Positions 45,976-55,756 of a DNA stretch of 64,000 nt are shown piece after piece (the first letter of the stretch is position 1; the number at the start of each line of letters is the position of its first letter). Origin of the DNA: Kovacikia minuta CCNUW1 (lineage in GTDB: Bacteria > Cyanobacteriota > Cyanobacteriia > Leptolyngbyales > Leptolyngbyaceae). The stretch is from positions 3,348,001 to 3,412,000 of the forward strand of contig NZ_CP083582.1 in assembly GCF_020091585.1 (NCBI RefSeq), in the 5' to 3' direction. The notes beneath the pieces were generated by a model. That model did not search any database. It was not told the origin of the DNA and was given only the letters and a program-made list of their open reading frames with translations. Made by a program: the position numbers and the translations under genes.

Positions 45976-46372
45976 TCCAACCTTCACACCTTAAAATAGA
46001 CATCCCTTCAGACTGCTGACGAGTATATCCTCTCATCCCCCCACCCCCCCCTCAACCTGGGATTTTATTGGTACGCTCATCCCTTAGAAAAAAAAAAAGA
46101 AATAAAGTCAGTAATACGAAATTAACCTGAGAAAAGGGCAGATGCCTGTAAGGGCGGGTTTAGCAGACCCGTGTGCATCCTGCCATGAATTTGACCGCAA
46201 AACCCGCCCCTACCAGATATCGAACTTATTTAATTCCTGTTCCTAAGGATTAGCAGCCCCTCTAGCATCGCATCCATAGTTAAACAGGAAATTTTTTCTG
46301 CGTTTTGCTTGTAGTTAAAGCATTGTTTCCCTCGATCGATAGATGTGTTGCGCGCAAAATATCTGCAAAGGT
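45976..46372. other. Gene-free stretch with an A run and an inverted repeat
   Basis: No gene. Holds an A11-type run at about 46087-46098 and the inverted repeat at 46148-46213. Promoters of the barrel gene and of dps should lie here. Confidence 0.5.
46148..46213. repeat. Imperfect inverted repeat, dispersed intergenic type
   Basis: GTAAGGGCGGGTTT (46148-46161) pairs, with one mismatch, with AAACCCGCCCCTAC (46200-46213); the region between is 38 bases. This GGGCGGGTTT/AAACCCGCCC type is a familiar dispersed repeat of cyanobacterial genomes. Confidence 0.75.
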
Positions 46373-46981
46373 ATGAATGAGTTCAGTAAACAACACCCTA
46401 TGACTACCACTAATCAAGTTCCTAAAAAGTCTGCTGGGAATGGTCATGCATCTGGTGACGGAAAGATCAATTCTTTCCCTGCTCCCAAACAGTTGGCGAC
46501 GCCAACCCACCTAAAACCAGAGCAAGTGCAAGCAGTGACTGAGGCAATTAATCCATTGGTTGCCGATGCCTTTGCGCTCTACGTTAAAACCAAAAATTAT
46601 CACTGGCACGTTGCTAGTTCCCATTTCCGCGACTATCACCTGTTGCTAGACGAGCAAGCGGATGCCATTTTTGAATCCATCGATCGCTTGGCCGAGCGGG
46701 TTCGCCGGATTGGCGGAACCACCATCCGCAGCATTACCCACATTAGCCAACTGCAAACCATCGCTGATGACAATGAGGACTTTGTGTTACCGGAGCAAAT
46801 GATCCAGCGATTGATTGATGACAATCTGCATATCGCCGAAATGCAGCGAGCTGCGATCGATGTTTGTGATGAGAACCGGGATGCGCCCACGGGTAACATC
46901 CTGGAGGAAATCCTGGACGATACTGAAAAGCGAATCTGGTTTTTGTACGAAATTAGTCAGGGTGGTCACAACATGGAATGA
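46373..46981 (+). CDS. dps: Dps family DNA-binding ferritin-like protein
   Basis: Ferritin-like protein of 202 residues. The Dps ferroxidase residues are recognisable in KNYHWHVASSHFRDYHLLLDEQADAIFESIDRLAERVR (His of HWH, then Asp/Glu of LLLDEQADAIFE). Dps assembles as a dodecamer that oxidises iron with peroxide and protects DNA. The N-terminal 60 residues are longer than usual, polar and Lys-containing, which fits a DNA-binding tail. ATGs at 46373 and 46400 are both possible starts; neither has a strong ribosome site. Confidence 0.9.
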   Translation: MNEFSKQHPMTTTNQVPKKSAGNGHASGDGKINSFPAPKQLATPTHLKPEQVQAVTEAINPLVADAFALYVKTKNYHWHVASSHFRDYHLLLDEQADAIFESIDRLAERVRRIGGTTIRSITHISQLQTIADDNEDFVLPEQMIQRLIDDNLHIAEMQRAAIDVCDENRDAPTGNILEEILDDTEKRIWFLYEISQGGHNME

Positions 46982-47287
46982 TCCGCTGATAGAAGTTGAC
47001 CTCATCTTCTGCCCCAACCTAGCCCCCAGCAGTATCATGGCGAAACAGTTTAGAAGAGGAGATCGCGGCGAGTGGCATGCTTTCCAGAGTATGAGTCAAG
47101 AGACAACGGAAAAAAAGCCAGATCGAAGCGTCGGACTTCGCGGGAAATCGGGCTATTGGCACTCATGGCAACCTCGAATTCTCAAACAAAAATGGCAAGA
47201 CCGATAAATTGGTCGATTACTCCGCTGAATTTTTGAGTGAATCCCTTAGTGACGCTCAGAGAAGATCTGAGACGTAGCGATCGTCCT

Positions 47288-48145
47288 ATGACGCCCCCAA
47301 ATTTACCAGCAAAAAATATCCAGCAACCCGTTAAACGGGCAGCGTCTCATCCCTGGGTCGAACAGTTGGCGCGATTCGGTTTTGCTGCAAAGGGGGTAGT
47401 CTATTTTATTGTTGGCTTGCTGGCAGCCCAGGCTGCATTTACTTCTGGGGGCAGAACAACTGATACCAGTGGTGCGCTTGAGGAGATCCTGATACAGCCG
47501 TTTGGTAAATTTCTGCTTGGTCTTGTCACCATTGGTTTGGTGGGGTACGCTCTCTGGCGCTTGGTGCAAACTGTTCTTGACCCCGAACACGCAGGGCAAG
47601 AATTGAAGGCAAAGCGAATCATTCAACGGGTTGGCTATGCGTTCAGTGGTTTAGCCTATGCAGGTTTAGCATTTACCGCTGTCAAGTTAATTGTGGGCGC
47701 AGGTCGCGATCGCAGCAATGCGACGCAGGATTGGACGGCGCGTTTGCTGGCTCAGCCCTTTGGTCAATGGTTGGTTGGGATAGCAGGCGGGATCGCGATC
47801 GCGGTTGGGCTTTCCTATTTCTACCAGGCATACAAAGGCAAGTTCAGGCAAAAGTTCAAATTGCACCAGATGTCTTCTACTGAGCAAACCTGGGCAGTAC
47901 GTCTCGGCAGGTTTGGAATTACTGCCAGGGGTGTTGTTTTTTGTGTTATCGGCATTTTTCTCATTAAAGCTGCTCTGCATACCAATGCAAGCGAAGCGAA
48001 AGGATTGGGGGGAGCACTGGCAGCTCTTGCCCAACAACCTTTTGGACCCTGGATCTTGGGTATTGTCGCCCTGGGGCTGATTGCCTACAGCATTTATTCC
48101 CTGATCGAAGCCCGCTATCGCCGAATTATCAACTCAACTGTGTAG
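47288..48145 (+). CDS. DUF1206 membrane protein
   Basis: Protein of 285 residues with three repeats of a paired-helix unit, the DUF1206 pattern: LARFGFAAKGVVYFIVGLLA, then RVGYAFSGLAYAGLAFTAVK, then LGRFGITARGVVFCVIGIFL, each followed by a QPFG motif (IQPFGKFLLGLV, AQPFGQWLVGIA, QQPFGPWILGIV) that starts the second helix. Six membrane helices in all. Function unknown. The ATG at 47288 (MTPPNLP) is chosen over a GTG at 47237. Confidence 0.85.
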   Translation: MTPPNLPAKNIQQPVKRAASHPWVEQLARFGFAAKGVVYFIVGLLAAQAAFTSGGRTTDTSGALEEILIQPFGKFLLGLVTIGLVGYALWRLVQTVLDPEHAGQELKAKRIIQRVGYAFSGLAYAGLAFTAVKLIVGAGRDRSNATQDWTARLLAQPFGQWLVGIAGGIAIAVGLSYFYQAYKGKFRQKFKLHQMSSTEQTWAVRLGRFGITARGVVFCVIGIFLIKAALHTNASEAKGLGGALAALAQQPFGPWILGIVALGLIAYSIYSLIEARYRRIINSTV

Positions 48146-48186
48146 ATAACCTGTCATGTTTCAGATTTATGAGTCATACCCGTAGA

Positions 48187-48205
48187 GACGTTCCGGCGGA
48201 ACGTC
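48187..48205. repeat. Short palindrome GACGTTCCG/CGGAACGTC
   Basis: Nine-base arms around one base, between DUF1206 and pdhB. This GTAGAGACGTTCC type is a common dispersed palindrome of cyanobacteria. Confidence 0.7.
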
Positions 48206-48292
48206 CTATCCAGCCCCTTCGCTAAACAAAGCACTTTTCGTTGCGATCGAACTCCCATAGAATAGTGAACGGCTTATGTTGAAGAGGAACTC

Positions 48293-49276
48293 ATGGCTGA
48301 AACGTTGATGTTCAATGCCCTGCGCGAGGCGATCGACGAAGAAATGGCAAAAGACCCAACCGTGCTGGTTATGGGAGAAGACGTGGGGCACTACGGGGGT
48401 TCCTACAAGGTCACGAAAGATCTGTATAAGAAATATGGCGATCTGCGGCTATTGGACACGCCGATCGCCGAAAATAGCTTTACTGGGATGGCAGTGGGAG
48501 CTGCCATGACTGGACTGCGCCCCATCATCGAAGGGATGAACATGGGCTTTCTGCTGCTGGCTTTTAACCAGATTGCCAACAATGCTGGCATGCTGCGCTA
48601 CACCTCTGGCGGTAATTTCAAGATTCCAATGGTGATTCGGGGACCCGGTGGAGTTGGGCGGCAACTGGGTGCTGAACACTCCCAGCGGCTAGAGGCATAT
48701 TTCCAGGCCGTTCCCGGACTCAAAATTGTTGCTTGCTCTACACCCTACAATGCCAAAGGGTTACTGAAATCTGCCATTCGAGACAACAACCCGGTGCTGT
48801 TTTTTGAGCATGTCCTTCTCTACAACCTGAAGGAAAATCTCCCTGAGGAGGAATACTACCTGCCCCTGGATCAGGCAGAAATTGTTCGTAAGGGCAAAGA
48901 TGTCACCATTCTGACCTATTCCCGTATGCGCCACCACGTTCTGCAAGCGGTCAAGACGTTGGAGAAGGATGGGTTTGATCCGGAGGTGATTGACCTGATC
49001 TCGCTGAAGCCTCTGGACTTTGAGGCGATCGGTGCTTCCATTCGCAAAACCCATCGGGTGATGATTGTCGAAGAGTGCATGCGCACAGGTGGCGTTGCCG
49101 CTGAAATCATTGCCTCGATTAACGATCGCTTCTTTGATGAACTCGATGCCCCGGTTCTCCGCCTTTCCTCCCAGGATATTCCCACTCCCTACAACGGCAC
49201 CCTGGAAAACCTGACGATCGTCCAGCCGCATCAAATTGTGGAAGCGGTGAAGAAGATGACAGCGGCAAAGGTGTGA
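48293..49276 (+). CDS. pdhB: Pyruvate dehydrogenase E1 component, beta subunit
   Basis: Beta subunit of pyruvate dehydrogenase E1, 327 residues, full length, supplying acetyl-CoA from pyruvate together with the alpha subunit encoded elsewhere. Family motifs: [16 protein letters not shown] near the start, the thiamine-site glutamate region [39 protein letters not shown], and the C-terminal transketolase fold with [14 protein letters not shown]. The ATG at 48293 follows GAGGAA. It is followed on the same strand by secD and secF, an order I recall from other cyanobacteria. Confidence 0.96.
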   Translation: MAETLMFNALREAIDEEMAKDPTVLVMGEDVGHYGGSYKVTKDLYKKYGDLRLLDTPIAENSFTGMAVGAAMTGLRPIIEGMNMGFLLLAFNQIANNAGMLRYTSGGNFKIPMVIRGPGGVGRQLGAEHSQRLEAYFQAVPGLKIVACSTPYNAKGLLKSAIRDNNPVLFFEHVLLYNLKENLPEEEYYLPLDQAEIVRKGKDVTILTYSRMRHHVLQAVKTLEKDGFDPEVIDLISLKPLDFEAIGASIRKTHRVMIVEECMRTGGVAAEIIASINDRFFDELDAPVLRLSSQDIPTPYNGTLENLTIVQPHQIVEAVKKMTAAKV

Positions 49277-49310
49277 GGTGGTAGGTGGTAGGTGGTAGGT
49301 GGTAGGTGTC
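49276..49310. repeat. Heptanucleotide array AGGTGGT x4
   Basis: Four units starting on the last base of the pdhB stop codon, ending in AGGTGTCAGG. The same unit occurs at 51876-51896 and 57538-57565. Confidence 0.9.
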
Positions 49311-49351
49311 AGGAAGCAATTAGACTTCTGGCTTTTATCTTCTAGCTCTGC

Positions 49352-49400
49352 CTTCTGCCTTCTGCCTTCTGCCTTCTGCCCTCTGCCTTCTGCCTTCTGC
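49352..49400. repeat. Heptanucleotide array CTTCTGC x7
   Basis: Seven units (one reads CCTCTGC) 50 bases upstream of the secD start. The same unit appears in shorter form at 4850-4870. Confidence 0.9.
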
Positions 49401-49451
49401 CTCCCTGTTCCCCAAAAGCGTTATCATAGCCTTTGTCACGGGGATTACAGT

Positions 49452-50869
49452 ATGGGAAGACAGCGATCGCTTTTAGCGCGTAATTTTGGTTTTACTCATT
49501 GCCGCTGTGGTAGTGATTGTGAAGCTACCACCGCAGCTTGGTTTGGATTTGCAGGGAGGATCTCAGTTAACAATCCAGGTGAAGCCGACTAAGGATATCC
49601 CGGAGATTACCTCCAGGGAATTGGAAGCTGTTCAGAAAGTTGTTGAGGGACGGGTCAACGGGTTGGGCGTTTCGGAACCGATCGTCCAAACCGCTGGGAA
49701 TGACCAGATTTTGGTGCAGCTCCCAGGGGTCAACGATCCTCAACAGGCCGAACGCATTTTGGGCGGTACCGCGCAACTCGACTTCCGCCAACAAAAACCA
49801 GGAACGGAAGGAAACCTCCAGGTTGAGTACCAGATTCGGCGGGAGTACCTGACGAAGCAGGACGAGTTACGCAAGGGTGGCGACGAGAAGGCGATCACAG
49901 AAAACCAGGCAGCGATCCAGCGCAGTAATGAGGCGATCGGTAAGCTGTTTGAGCCGTCCGGGTTAACTGGAAAAAATCTGAAGGATGCTTTTCCGCAACC
50001 CACCAACTCCCAAAATAGCTGGGAAGTGGGCATCCGGTTTGATCCCCAGGGCGCAGACTTGTTTGCCAAATTGACCAAGGGGTTAGCGGGTACGGGTCGA
50101 TCGATCGGTATCTTCCTTGATAACGGCTTGATCAGTGCTCCAACGGTGGGTCCAGAATTTGCCCAAACCGGGATTACGGGGGGGAGCGCAGTCATTACCG
50201 GATTCAGTACGGCTGAAAAAGCAAACGAACTCGCAATTCAACTGCGGGGTGGGGCACTCCCCGTTCCGGTTGAGGTGGTTGAAAACCGGACCGTTGGCGC
50301 AACCCTGGGACAGGACAGTATTCAGCGCAGTATCTATGCTGCGATCGGTGGGTTAATCCTGGTACTGATCTTCATGTTGATCTACTATCGGTTGCCCGGT
50401 CTGATCGCCGACCTGGCATTGCTGATCTATGCTGCCCTTACCTACGCCGCCTTCATCCTGCTGGGTGTTACCCTGACCCTGCCGGGAATCTGCCGGATTC
50501 ATTCTCAGTATTGGTATGGCAGTAGACGCAAACGTGCTGATCTTTGAGCGGACTCGCGAGGAACTGAGGGCAGGCAAAACCCTCTACCGCTCGATCGAAG
50601 CAGGCTTCTACCGAGCATTTCCCAGCATCCTGGATGGTCACGTAACCACCTTGATTTCCTGTGCCGCCTTGTTTTGGCTGGGTTCAGGGTTAGTCAAAGG
50701 GTTTGCGCTAACCTTGGCGCTTGGTGTTGGAATTAGCCTGTTTACAGCGCTAACCTGTACACGAACGTTTATGTTGTCGGTCATTAACTTCCAAAATTTA
50801 CGAAAACCTCAATATTTTGCTCCAAATATTCCCCCGATTACTAAGCGCCAGCCGGAGGTGACCCCATGA
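49452..50869 (+). CDS. secD: Protein translocase subunit SecD, frame broken twice
   Basis: SecDF aids late steps of Sec export using the proton gradient. As sequenced the gene falls into three frames. Removing a G at 49480 joins the ATG start at 49452 (MGRQRSLLA) to [20 protein letters not shown], the first membrane helix. Removing a T at 50491 restores [20 protein letters not shown], the hallmark of transmembrane segment 4. The repaired protein has about 471 residues, normal for cyanobacteria, with [14 protein letters not shown], a P1 head, and the helices after [19 protein letters not shown]. The end overlaps secF by ATGA. Both extra bases are probably sequence errors, since the gene is essential or nearly so. 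Confidence 0.93.
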
Positions 50870-51861
50870 AGCTTCAGGTGACCAAGCAACGTAAGCGCTG
50901 GTGGGCAATCTCTTCAATTTTGATTCTGGCGGGCCTCATATCGATGGTGATTTCCTGGCAGCAAATTGGGTCACCCCTGCGCCCCGGATTAGACTTTGTG
51001 GGGGGGACCCGTCTGCAATTCGAGTTGGACTGCTCCAAAAACGATTGCAACAAACCCGTTGATATTGCCTCTGTTCGCACCGTTTTGGAAGAGGAGGGGT
51101 TGGGTAGTAGCAGTGTACAAGAGGTAACAGGTCAGGGACGACGGGGGATTTTAATTCGCAGCACTCCCCTGGATGTGGATCAGCGCACTAAGCTTCAGAC
51201 CGTTCTAAGTGAAAAAATCGGCACATTCGATCCGTCCAAGACGCAAATCGATACGGTCGGTCCGATTGTCGGTCAACAGCTTTTTTCCGCTGGAATGCTG
51301 GCGCTGCTGGTTTCCTTTGTGGGAATCACCGTTTATATGAGTATGCGGTTCCAGTTGGACTATGCCGTTTTTGCAATCGTCGCACTGTTTCATGATGTCC
51401 TGATTACAATTGGCATTTTCTCCATGCTGGGACTGATCTTGCATGTTGAGATTGACAGTTTGTTCATCGTGGCACTGCTCACGATCGTTGGGTTCTCCGT
51501 GAATGATACGGTGGTCATCTACGATCGGGTTCGAGAAACCCTCGCCCTTAACCCCGAAGGTGATATTGACAATATTGTGGATGCTGCGGTTGACCAAACC
51601 CTGACACGCTCGATTAACACCACTGTCACGGTTCTGCTCAGCCTGGTTTCCATCTTTCTGTTTGGTGGCGAAACCCTGAAGTATTTTGCTCTGGCGCTGA
51701 TTATTGGGTTTTCAGCAGGGGCTTACTCCAGCATCTTCGTTGCCAGTACCCTGCTGGCATGGTGGCGGAAGCGCTCAGGCAAAGCCCTTCCTGCTGTAGT
51801 TGCCACCAGCCCAGAGGTAAGTGACAGCCCATCCATCGACGGCAATCCTAAATCGGACTGA
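50866..51861 (+). CDS. secF: Protein translocase subunit SecF
   Basis: Partner of SecD, 331 residues, six membrane helices around a periplasmic head. It shows [17 protein letters not shown] near residue 40, [20 protein letters not shown] at the second helix, [20 protein letters not shown] and the family motif [17 protein letters not shown]. The start ATG overlaps the secD TGA (ATGA), so the two are translationally coupled. Full length and unbroken. Confidence 0.96.
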   Translation: MKLQVTKQRKRWWAISSILILAGLISMVISWQQIGSPLRPGLDFVGGTRLQFELDCSKNDCNKPVDIASVRTVLEEEGLGSSSVQEVTGQGRRGILIRSTPLDVDQRTKLQTVLSEKIGTFDPSKTQIDTVGPIVGQQLFSAGMLALLVSFVGITVYMSMRFQLDYAVFAIVALFHDVLITIGIFSMLGLILHVEIDSLFIVALLTIVGFSVNDTVVIYDRVRETLALNPEGDIDNIVDAAVDQTLTRSINTTVTVLLSLVSIFLFGGETLKYFALALIIGFSAGAYSSIFVASTLLAWWRKRSGKALPAVVATSPEVSDSPSIDGNPKSD

Positions 51862-51875
51862 TGAGAGGAGGGAGT

Positions 51876-51896
51876 AGGTGGTAGGTGGTAGGTGGC
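51876..51896. repeat. Heptanucleotide array AGGTGGT x3
   Basis: Three units (the last reads AGGTGGC) just after the secF stop. Confidence 0.85.
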
Positions 51897-51996
51897 AGCG
51901 AAAGGATAAGGAATAAAAGTTACCGTATCACCCGTTATCCCATCACCTCATCTCCCTCCTCCCCACTCTCCACTCCCCACTCCCATAATCTTTTCT

Positions 51997-52422
51997 ATGG
52001 ATCAACCCTCCCCCATTCCCGAACCGGAATCCTCCGATATCCTGTTCCAGGAAGAAGTGGAACGGTTACATCGGTTGACAATTTACGCTCGCTGGAGCTT
52101 GGTGGGATTGCTCTGGCTCACGATCGGCAGTTTGAGTATTTGGGGATTGCGGTATCCCATTTCACTCATGCTTGATTACTTTACCTGGTCAGCCCTTCGC
52201 TATGGGCTGGTTTTCCACCGCTTGCCCGCGATCGGACTGGCAATTTGTATCGGTACAACGATTGGTGTTTTGGTCTGGCAAAGCCGTAATATTTTGCTTG
52301 GTCTGCCTCAGCAAGAACGAAAAAAATTGGAAAAGCAAGTCTGCCGTATCCGTCAGCAGGGCGCAAGTCACCCCCTCTGGAAGTTTGTTTGCCAGCATCA
52401 AGAAGCGTCTGATAGAAGGTAG
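51997..52422 (+). CDS. Small membrane protein, unknown function
   Basis: Protein of 141 residues with an acidic, Pro-rich start (MDQPSPIPEPESSD), two or three membrane helices (WSLVGLLWLTIGSLSIWGL; LPAIGLAICIGTTIGVLVW) and a basic C-terminal tail with KKLEKQVCRIRQQG. Location after secF suggests possible co-transcription, but 135 bases of repeats separate them. I do not recognise a named family. Confidence 0.7.
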   Translation: MDQPSPIPEPESSDILFQEEVERLHRLTIYARWSLVGLLWLTIGSLSIWGLRYPISLMLDYFTWSALRYGLVFHRLPAIGLAICIGTTIGVLVWQSRNILLGLPQQERKKLEKQVCRIRQQGASHPLWKFVCQHQEASDRR

Positions 52423-53001
52423 CGGTAGGATAAGGGTTGATAAAATGGCAGGGCTTTTCAGGGCTGCCAATCCAGCCAATCTGTATTTATAGCAGTGACA
52501 AGTGTTAGGGAAGAAATAACCAGCGCCCAAGGGTTTCGGCAATATTCAATGTCCTAACACCAATTTGAATTGAAAACGCGACAGATCGGGTAGGGGCGTT
52601 TGGCCAAACGCCCTTACATGAAAACGCGACAGATCGGGTAGGGGCGTTTGGCCAAACGCCCTTACAGGATGTTGATGTGCCACGAAGACTATTTAATTTG
52701 CTCTGAAAATTGCCATTTTTATTTCTTGGGGTACTAAAACTTAGCATGGACGATTGGTATAACCTTTAGGGCGATGGCTATCGTTCCCTGATTGCCTAAT
52801 TGGATTTAGCCACAAATACCGTTTCACCAAAGAAGTCGTGGCTTTGGGTCTCAGGATTTGTACGAGAGTCTTTGTATCATTACTGACTTTCCCGAATTGG
52901 CAGCTTACGGACTGAAGTTGATAAATAAATATCGTTTCAGGGAATCCTAAAATCTGTATCCCTGGAGTCACTAATCTATCAACCAGTCAGGAGAAATCCC
53001 T
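52423..53001. other. Gene-free stretch with a duplicated palindromic repeat
   Basis: No gene: the minus-strand frame at 52505-52747 only reads through the duplicated repeat. The part from 52700 to 53001 should hold the promoter of the M48 gene. Confidence 0.6.
52571..52666. repeat. Perfect 48-base tandem duplication, each with a 20-base palindrome
   Basis: 52571-52618 and 52619-52666 are identical. Each copy contains GGGCGTTTGGCCAAACGCCC (52594-52613 and 52642-52661), a perfect palindrome able to form a cruciform or RNA hairpin. The identity of the copies points to a very recent duplication or an assembly effect. Confidence 0.92.
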
Positions 53002-55471
53002 ATGCCTTCTCCCTCCGATTTGTTCCAAGCTGGAGTGGAAGCGGTCAAACGCAAGCAATATTCAAAAGCAGTTCAAGCACTTGAAGCATTTTGCAGCAGT
53101 CAGGCTCAAACCCGCTCTAAGGAATTCTTTCAGGCGCAAATGTACCTGGTCAGAGCGTACCAGGAGAATGGACAAATTCCCCAGGCTACTGCCCTCTGTC
53201 GAGAGATGGCAGCCAGCGAGTATGGACAGGTTCGAGAATGGGCGCAGCGTCTTTTGCCAACGCTTTCGGCGGATTCAAGCCAGTCTGCTGCTGATCCTAC
53301 CACTCCACCAGAACCTGTTGTTCAATCCTTTGCGCCCAAAAATCTCTTATCTCCGGAGCAATCTGCCGAACTATACAAAACAGGCAGTCAGGCGCTCAAA
53401 ACGCGAAGGTTTGCTGATGCGGTCACCCCATTAGAACAGTACTGTCAGGGCACAGATCCCAGTGCTGCGAACTATTCCCAGGCGCAAATGTGGTTAGTGA
53501 AAGCGTACAAGGGGAATGGGCAAACTGAGGCAGCGATCGCCCTTTGCAAACAGTTGCTCACCCATGAGAAGGAGTATGTCCGAATTTGGGCAAGTCAGTT
53601 TATTCAAACCCTGGCTCCTGCCGAACCAGCTCCAGAAGCATCTTCTGAGGCTTCCCAAAGTACAACTTCAACCAGTCCGCCCACGGGTTCATCGTTTGTG
53701 GGAGGGACGGCAAATGGGGCACCTGGTAGCGGACATCCCTCTCCTTCTGGTCCTATTCCTAAGGCGGGACGATCGGAACGGCGGGGCGTCAAATTGCCCA
53801 TGAAAGGGGTTGCAGCCAGTCTTTCAATGGCGTCTGGGGTCACCATCTCCCTGCTGTTCGGGATGATTCTGGTGCTGTGCCTCAGTTTGCTATTGATTGT
53901 AGATAGCAAAAATCCGACCCTGGGACTGGCGATCGGGGTCGTGATCACGATTGCGTTTAATGCGCTGGTCTTCTTCATTGCGCCATTCATCATGGATCTA
54001 ATCCAGGGTTGGCTCTATGGTACGCGCTGGGCTTCTTTGACGGAGATTGAGCGCTATAGCCCTGAAACGGCGAAGGTGATTCGCGAAGTTTGTGCCCAAA
54101 AGAAAATTAAACAACCCCGTTTTGGCATCATCGAAGATCAGAATCCGACTGCGTTTACCTATGGATCGCTGCCAAATAGTGCCCGTCTGGTGGTCAGTCG
54201 GGGACTTTTCACCTATTTGGATGATGACGAAGTGGCAACGGTTTATGCCCATGAACTGGGTCACATTGTGCATTGGGATTTCGCTGTCATGACGCTGGCA
54301 TCGACTCTGGTGCAAATTGCCTACCTGCTTTATGTTTATATCGACGAGATTGCGGACCGAATCGGCAATGATCAAGTCAAGAGTGGTGCCCGTGGTGTCA
54401 CGATCATGGCGTACCTGTTTTACGTAGTTGGGGAGTATCTGGTTCTCTACCTGTCTCGGACACGGGAATACTACGCCGATCACTTTGCGGCTGAGGTGAC
54501 GGGTAATCCCAATGCCCTTTCCCGTGCCCTGGTCAAAATTGCCTATGGCATTCTGGAAGAGGGCAAACGCAATCCAGAACCCAGTAAGATCCTTCAGGGA
54601 ACCCGCGCTTTAGGAATTGCCGATCCTAAATCCGCTGCCTTTACTGGAACTGCGTACCGGGTTGCTTCTGAACCTCAAAAAGTGGGCAGAGTTTTCCTGT
54701 GGGATATGTTTAATCCCTGGGCATGGTGGATGGAACTGAGTTCAACCCATCCTCTGACAGGCAAGCGGGTGCGTGCCCTCAGTACCTATGCGGAACAGCT
54801 GGGTCTGGAGACAGAATTTAACATGGGGCTGGTGATGCGCGAAGGTCGCAGCCTGAATAAAAATAAGCTTTACGGCAACTTTGCTGTAGATGTTTTCCTG
54901 CTATGGGCAGACTGGTTTGGGCTGGCGATCGGTGTCCTTGTGGGAATTGCCTTTCTAGCGATTAAGCCCGGTAACTTTGTGCCCCTTCTATCCGTTAGTA
55001 TGATTGGCTTTGGATTCGGGACTTTGCTGAAAATGGTCTTCATGTATCCTGACTTTAGCAAAGCACCTGCAACGGATGTGCTGTCATTAATGTCCGATCC
55101 TTATGCCAGTCCGTTACGCGGGCGTGCCGTTAAACTTGACGGGCAGGTCATCGGGCGAGGTGATGCGGGTTACAAGTTTGGCTCCGATTTGAAGATGCAG
55201 GACCCTACGGGTGTGATTTATCTGCGCTATGCTTCCCGGTTTGGTCCTCTGGGTAATTTCCGTGTTTGGAATGAGCCAGGCTGATGGTTTTGTGAATAAG
55301 GATGTTGCTGTAGTGGGCTGGTTCCGTCGGGGAATTATGCCCTGGATTGATATGGTACGGATGGATTGTCCTCAAAAATGGACGGTTACCAGCCATCCCC
55401 GCTTCTGGCTACTGATCCTGGGCATTGGATCAGTCGTTCTGGGCTTTATGCTGCCATCTCTATTGGGATAG
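53002..55471 (+). CDS. M48 family membrane metalloprotease with TPR-like N-terminal repeats, frame broken near the end
   Basis: Zinc protease related to HtpX. Two N-terminal helical repeats of about 110 residues (FQAGVEAVKRKQYSKAVQAL and YKTGSQALKTRRFADAVTPL) are followed by a Ser/Pro linker, two membrane helices (about 275-330), the catalytic HELGH at about 417-421 with the third ligand in EYYADHFAAEV, more membrane helices near 640-690 and a C-terminal soluble domain (LRGRAVKLDGQVIGRGDAGY). One extra C at 55260-55261 ends the frame at 55284; without it the protein runs to 55471, about 822 residues, and gains a last helix (WLLILGIGSVVLGFMLP). The ATG at 53002 follows AGGAG. Confidence 0.9.
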
Positions 55472-55650
55472 GTAAGGCAGAAGGCAGAAGGTGAATAACC
55501 GATATAAGACGGACGCGGGGACGCGGGGACGTGGAGACACGGGGATTTCAACCCGGTTTCTTGGTTCTCCGCGTCTCCCTTTCTCCCTTTCTCCGTATCA
55601 TCCTTACATTCCCCTAACCTCATAGATGCCCCCCCTGGCAACTAGAGCAT

Positions 55651-55738
55651 CGGTACAGTATTTCGAGAAACCGGGTTTCTGGTGAGGATATTCAACGAAA
55701 ATTGAGCATCTCACAGAAGAAACCCGGTTTCTGTACCG
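55651..55738. repeat. Second copy of the paired AGAAACCGGGTTTCT element
   Basis: Outer arms CGGTACAG (55651-55658) and CTGTACCG (55731-55738) enclose AGAAACCGGGTTTCT (55666-55680) and AGAAACCCGGTTTCT (55718-55732), the same cores as at 11034-11133. A half core (AACCCGGTTTCTTGG) lies near 55551. The rest of 55472-55650 is GGGGACGC-type low-complexity sequence. Confidence 0.8.
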
Positions 55739-55756
55739 GCGTTCTAGCACCTGTTG

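Noticed and set aside
49452-50869. Programmed frameshifting as the cause of the secD breaks
   Set aside because: The two sites share no slippery sequence with each other or with the six other breaks, and both are plain one-base insertions relative to the conserved frame.
52505-52747. Minus-strand frame containing a repeated CKGVWPNAPTRSVAF
   Set aside because: The repetition is the 48-base tandem DNA repeat read in one frame, not a protein domain.
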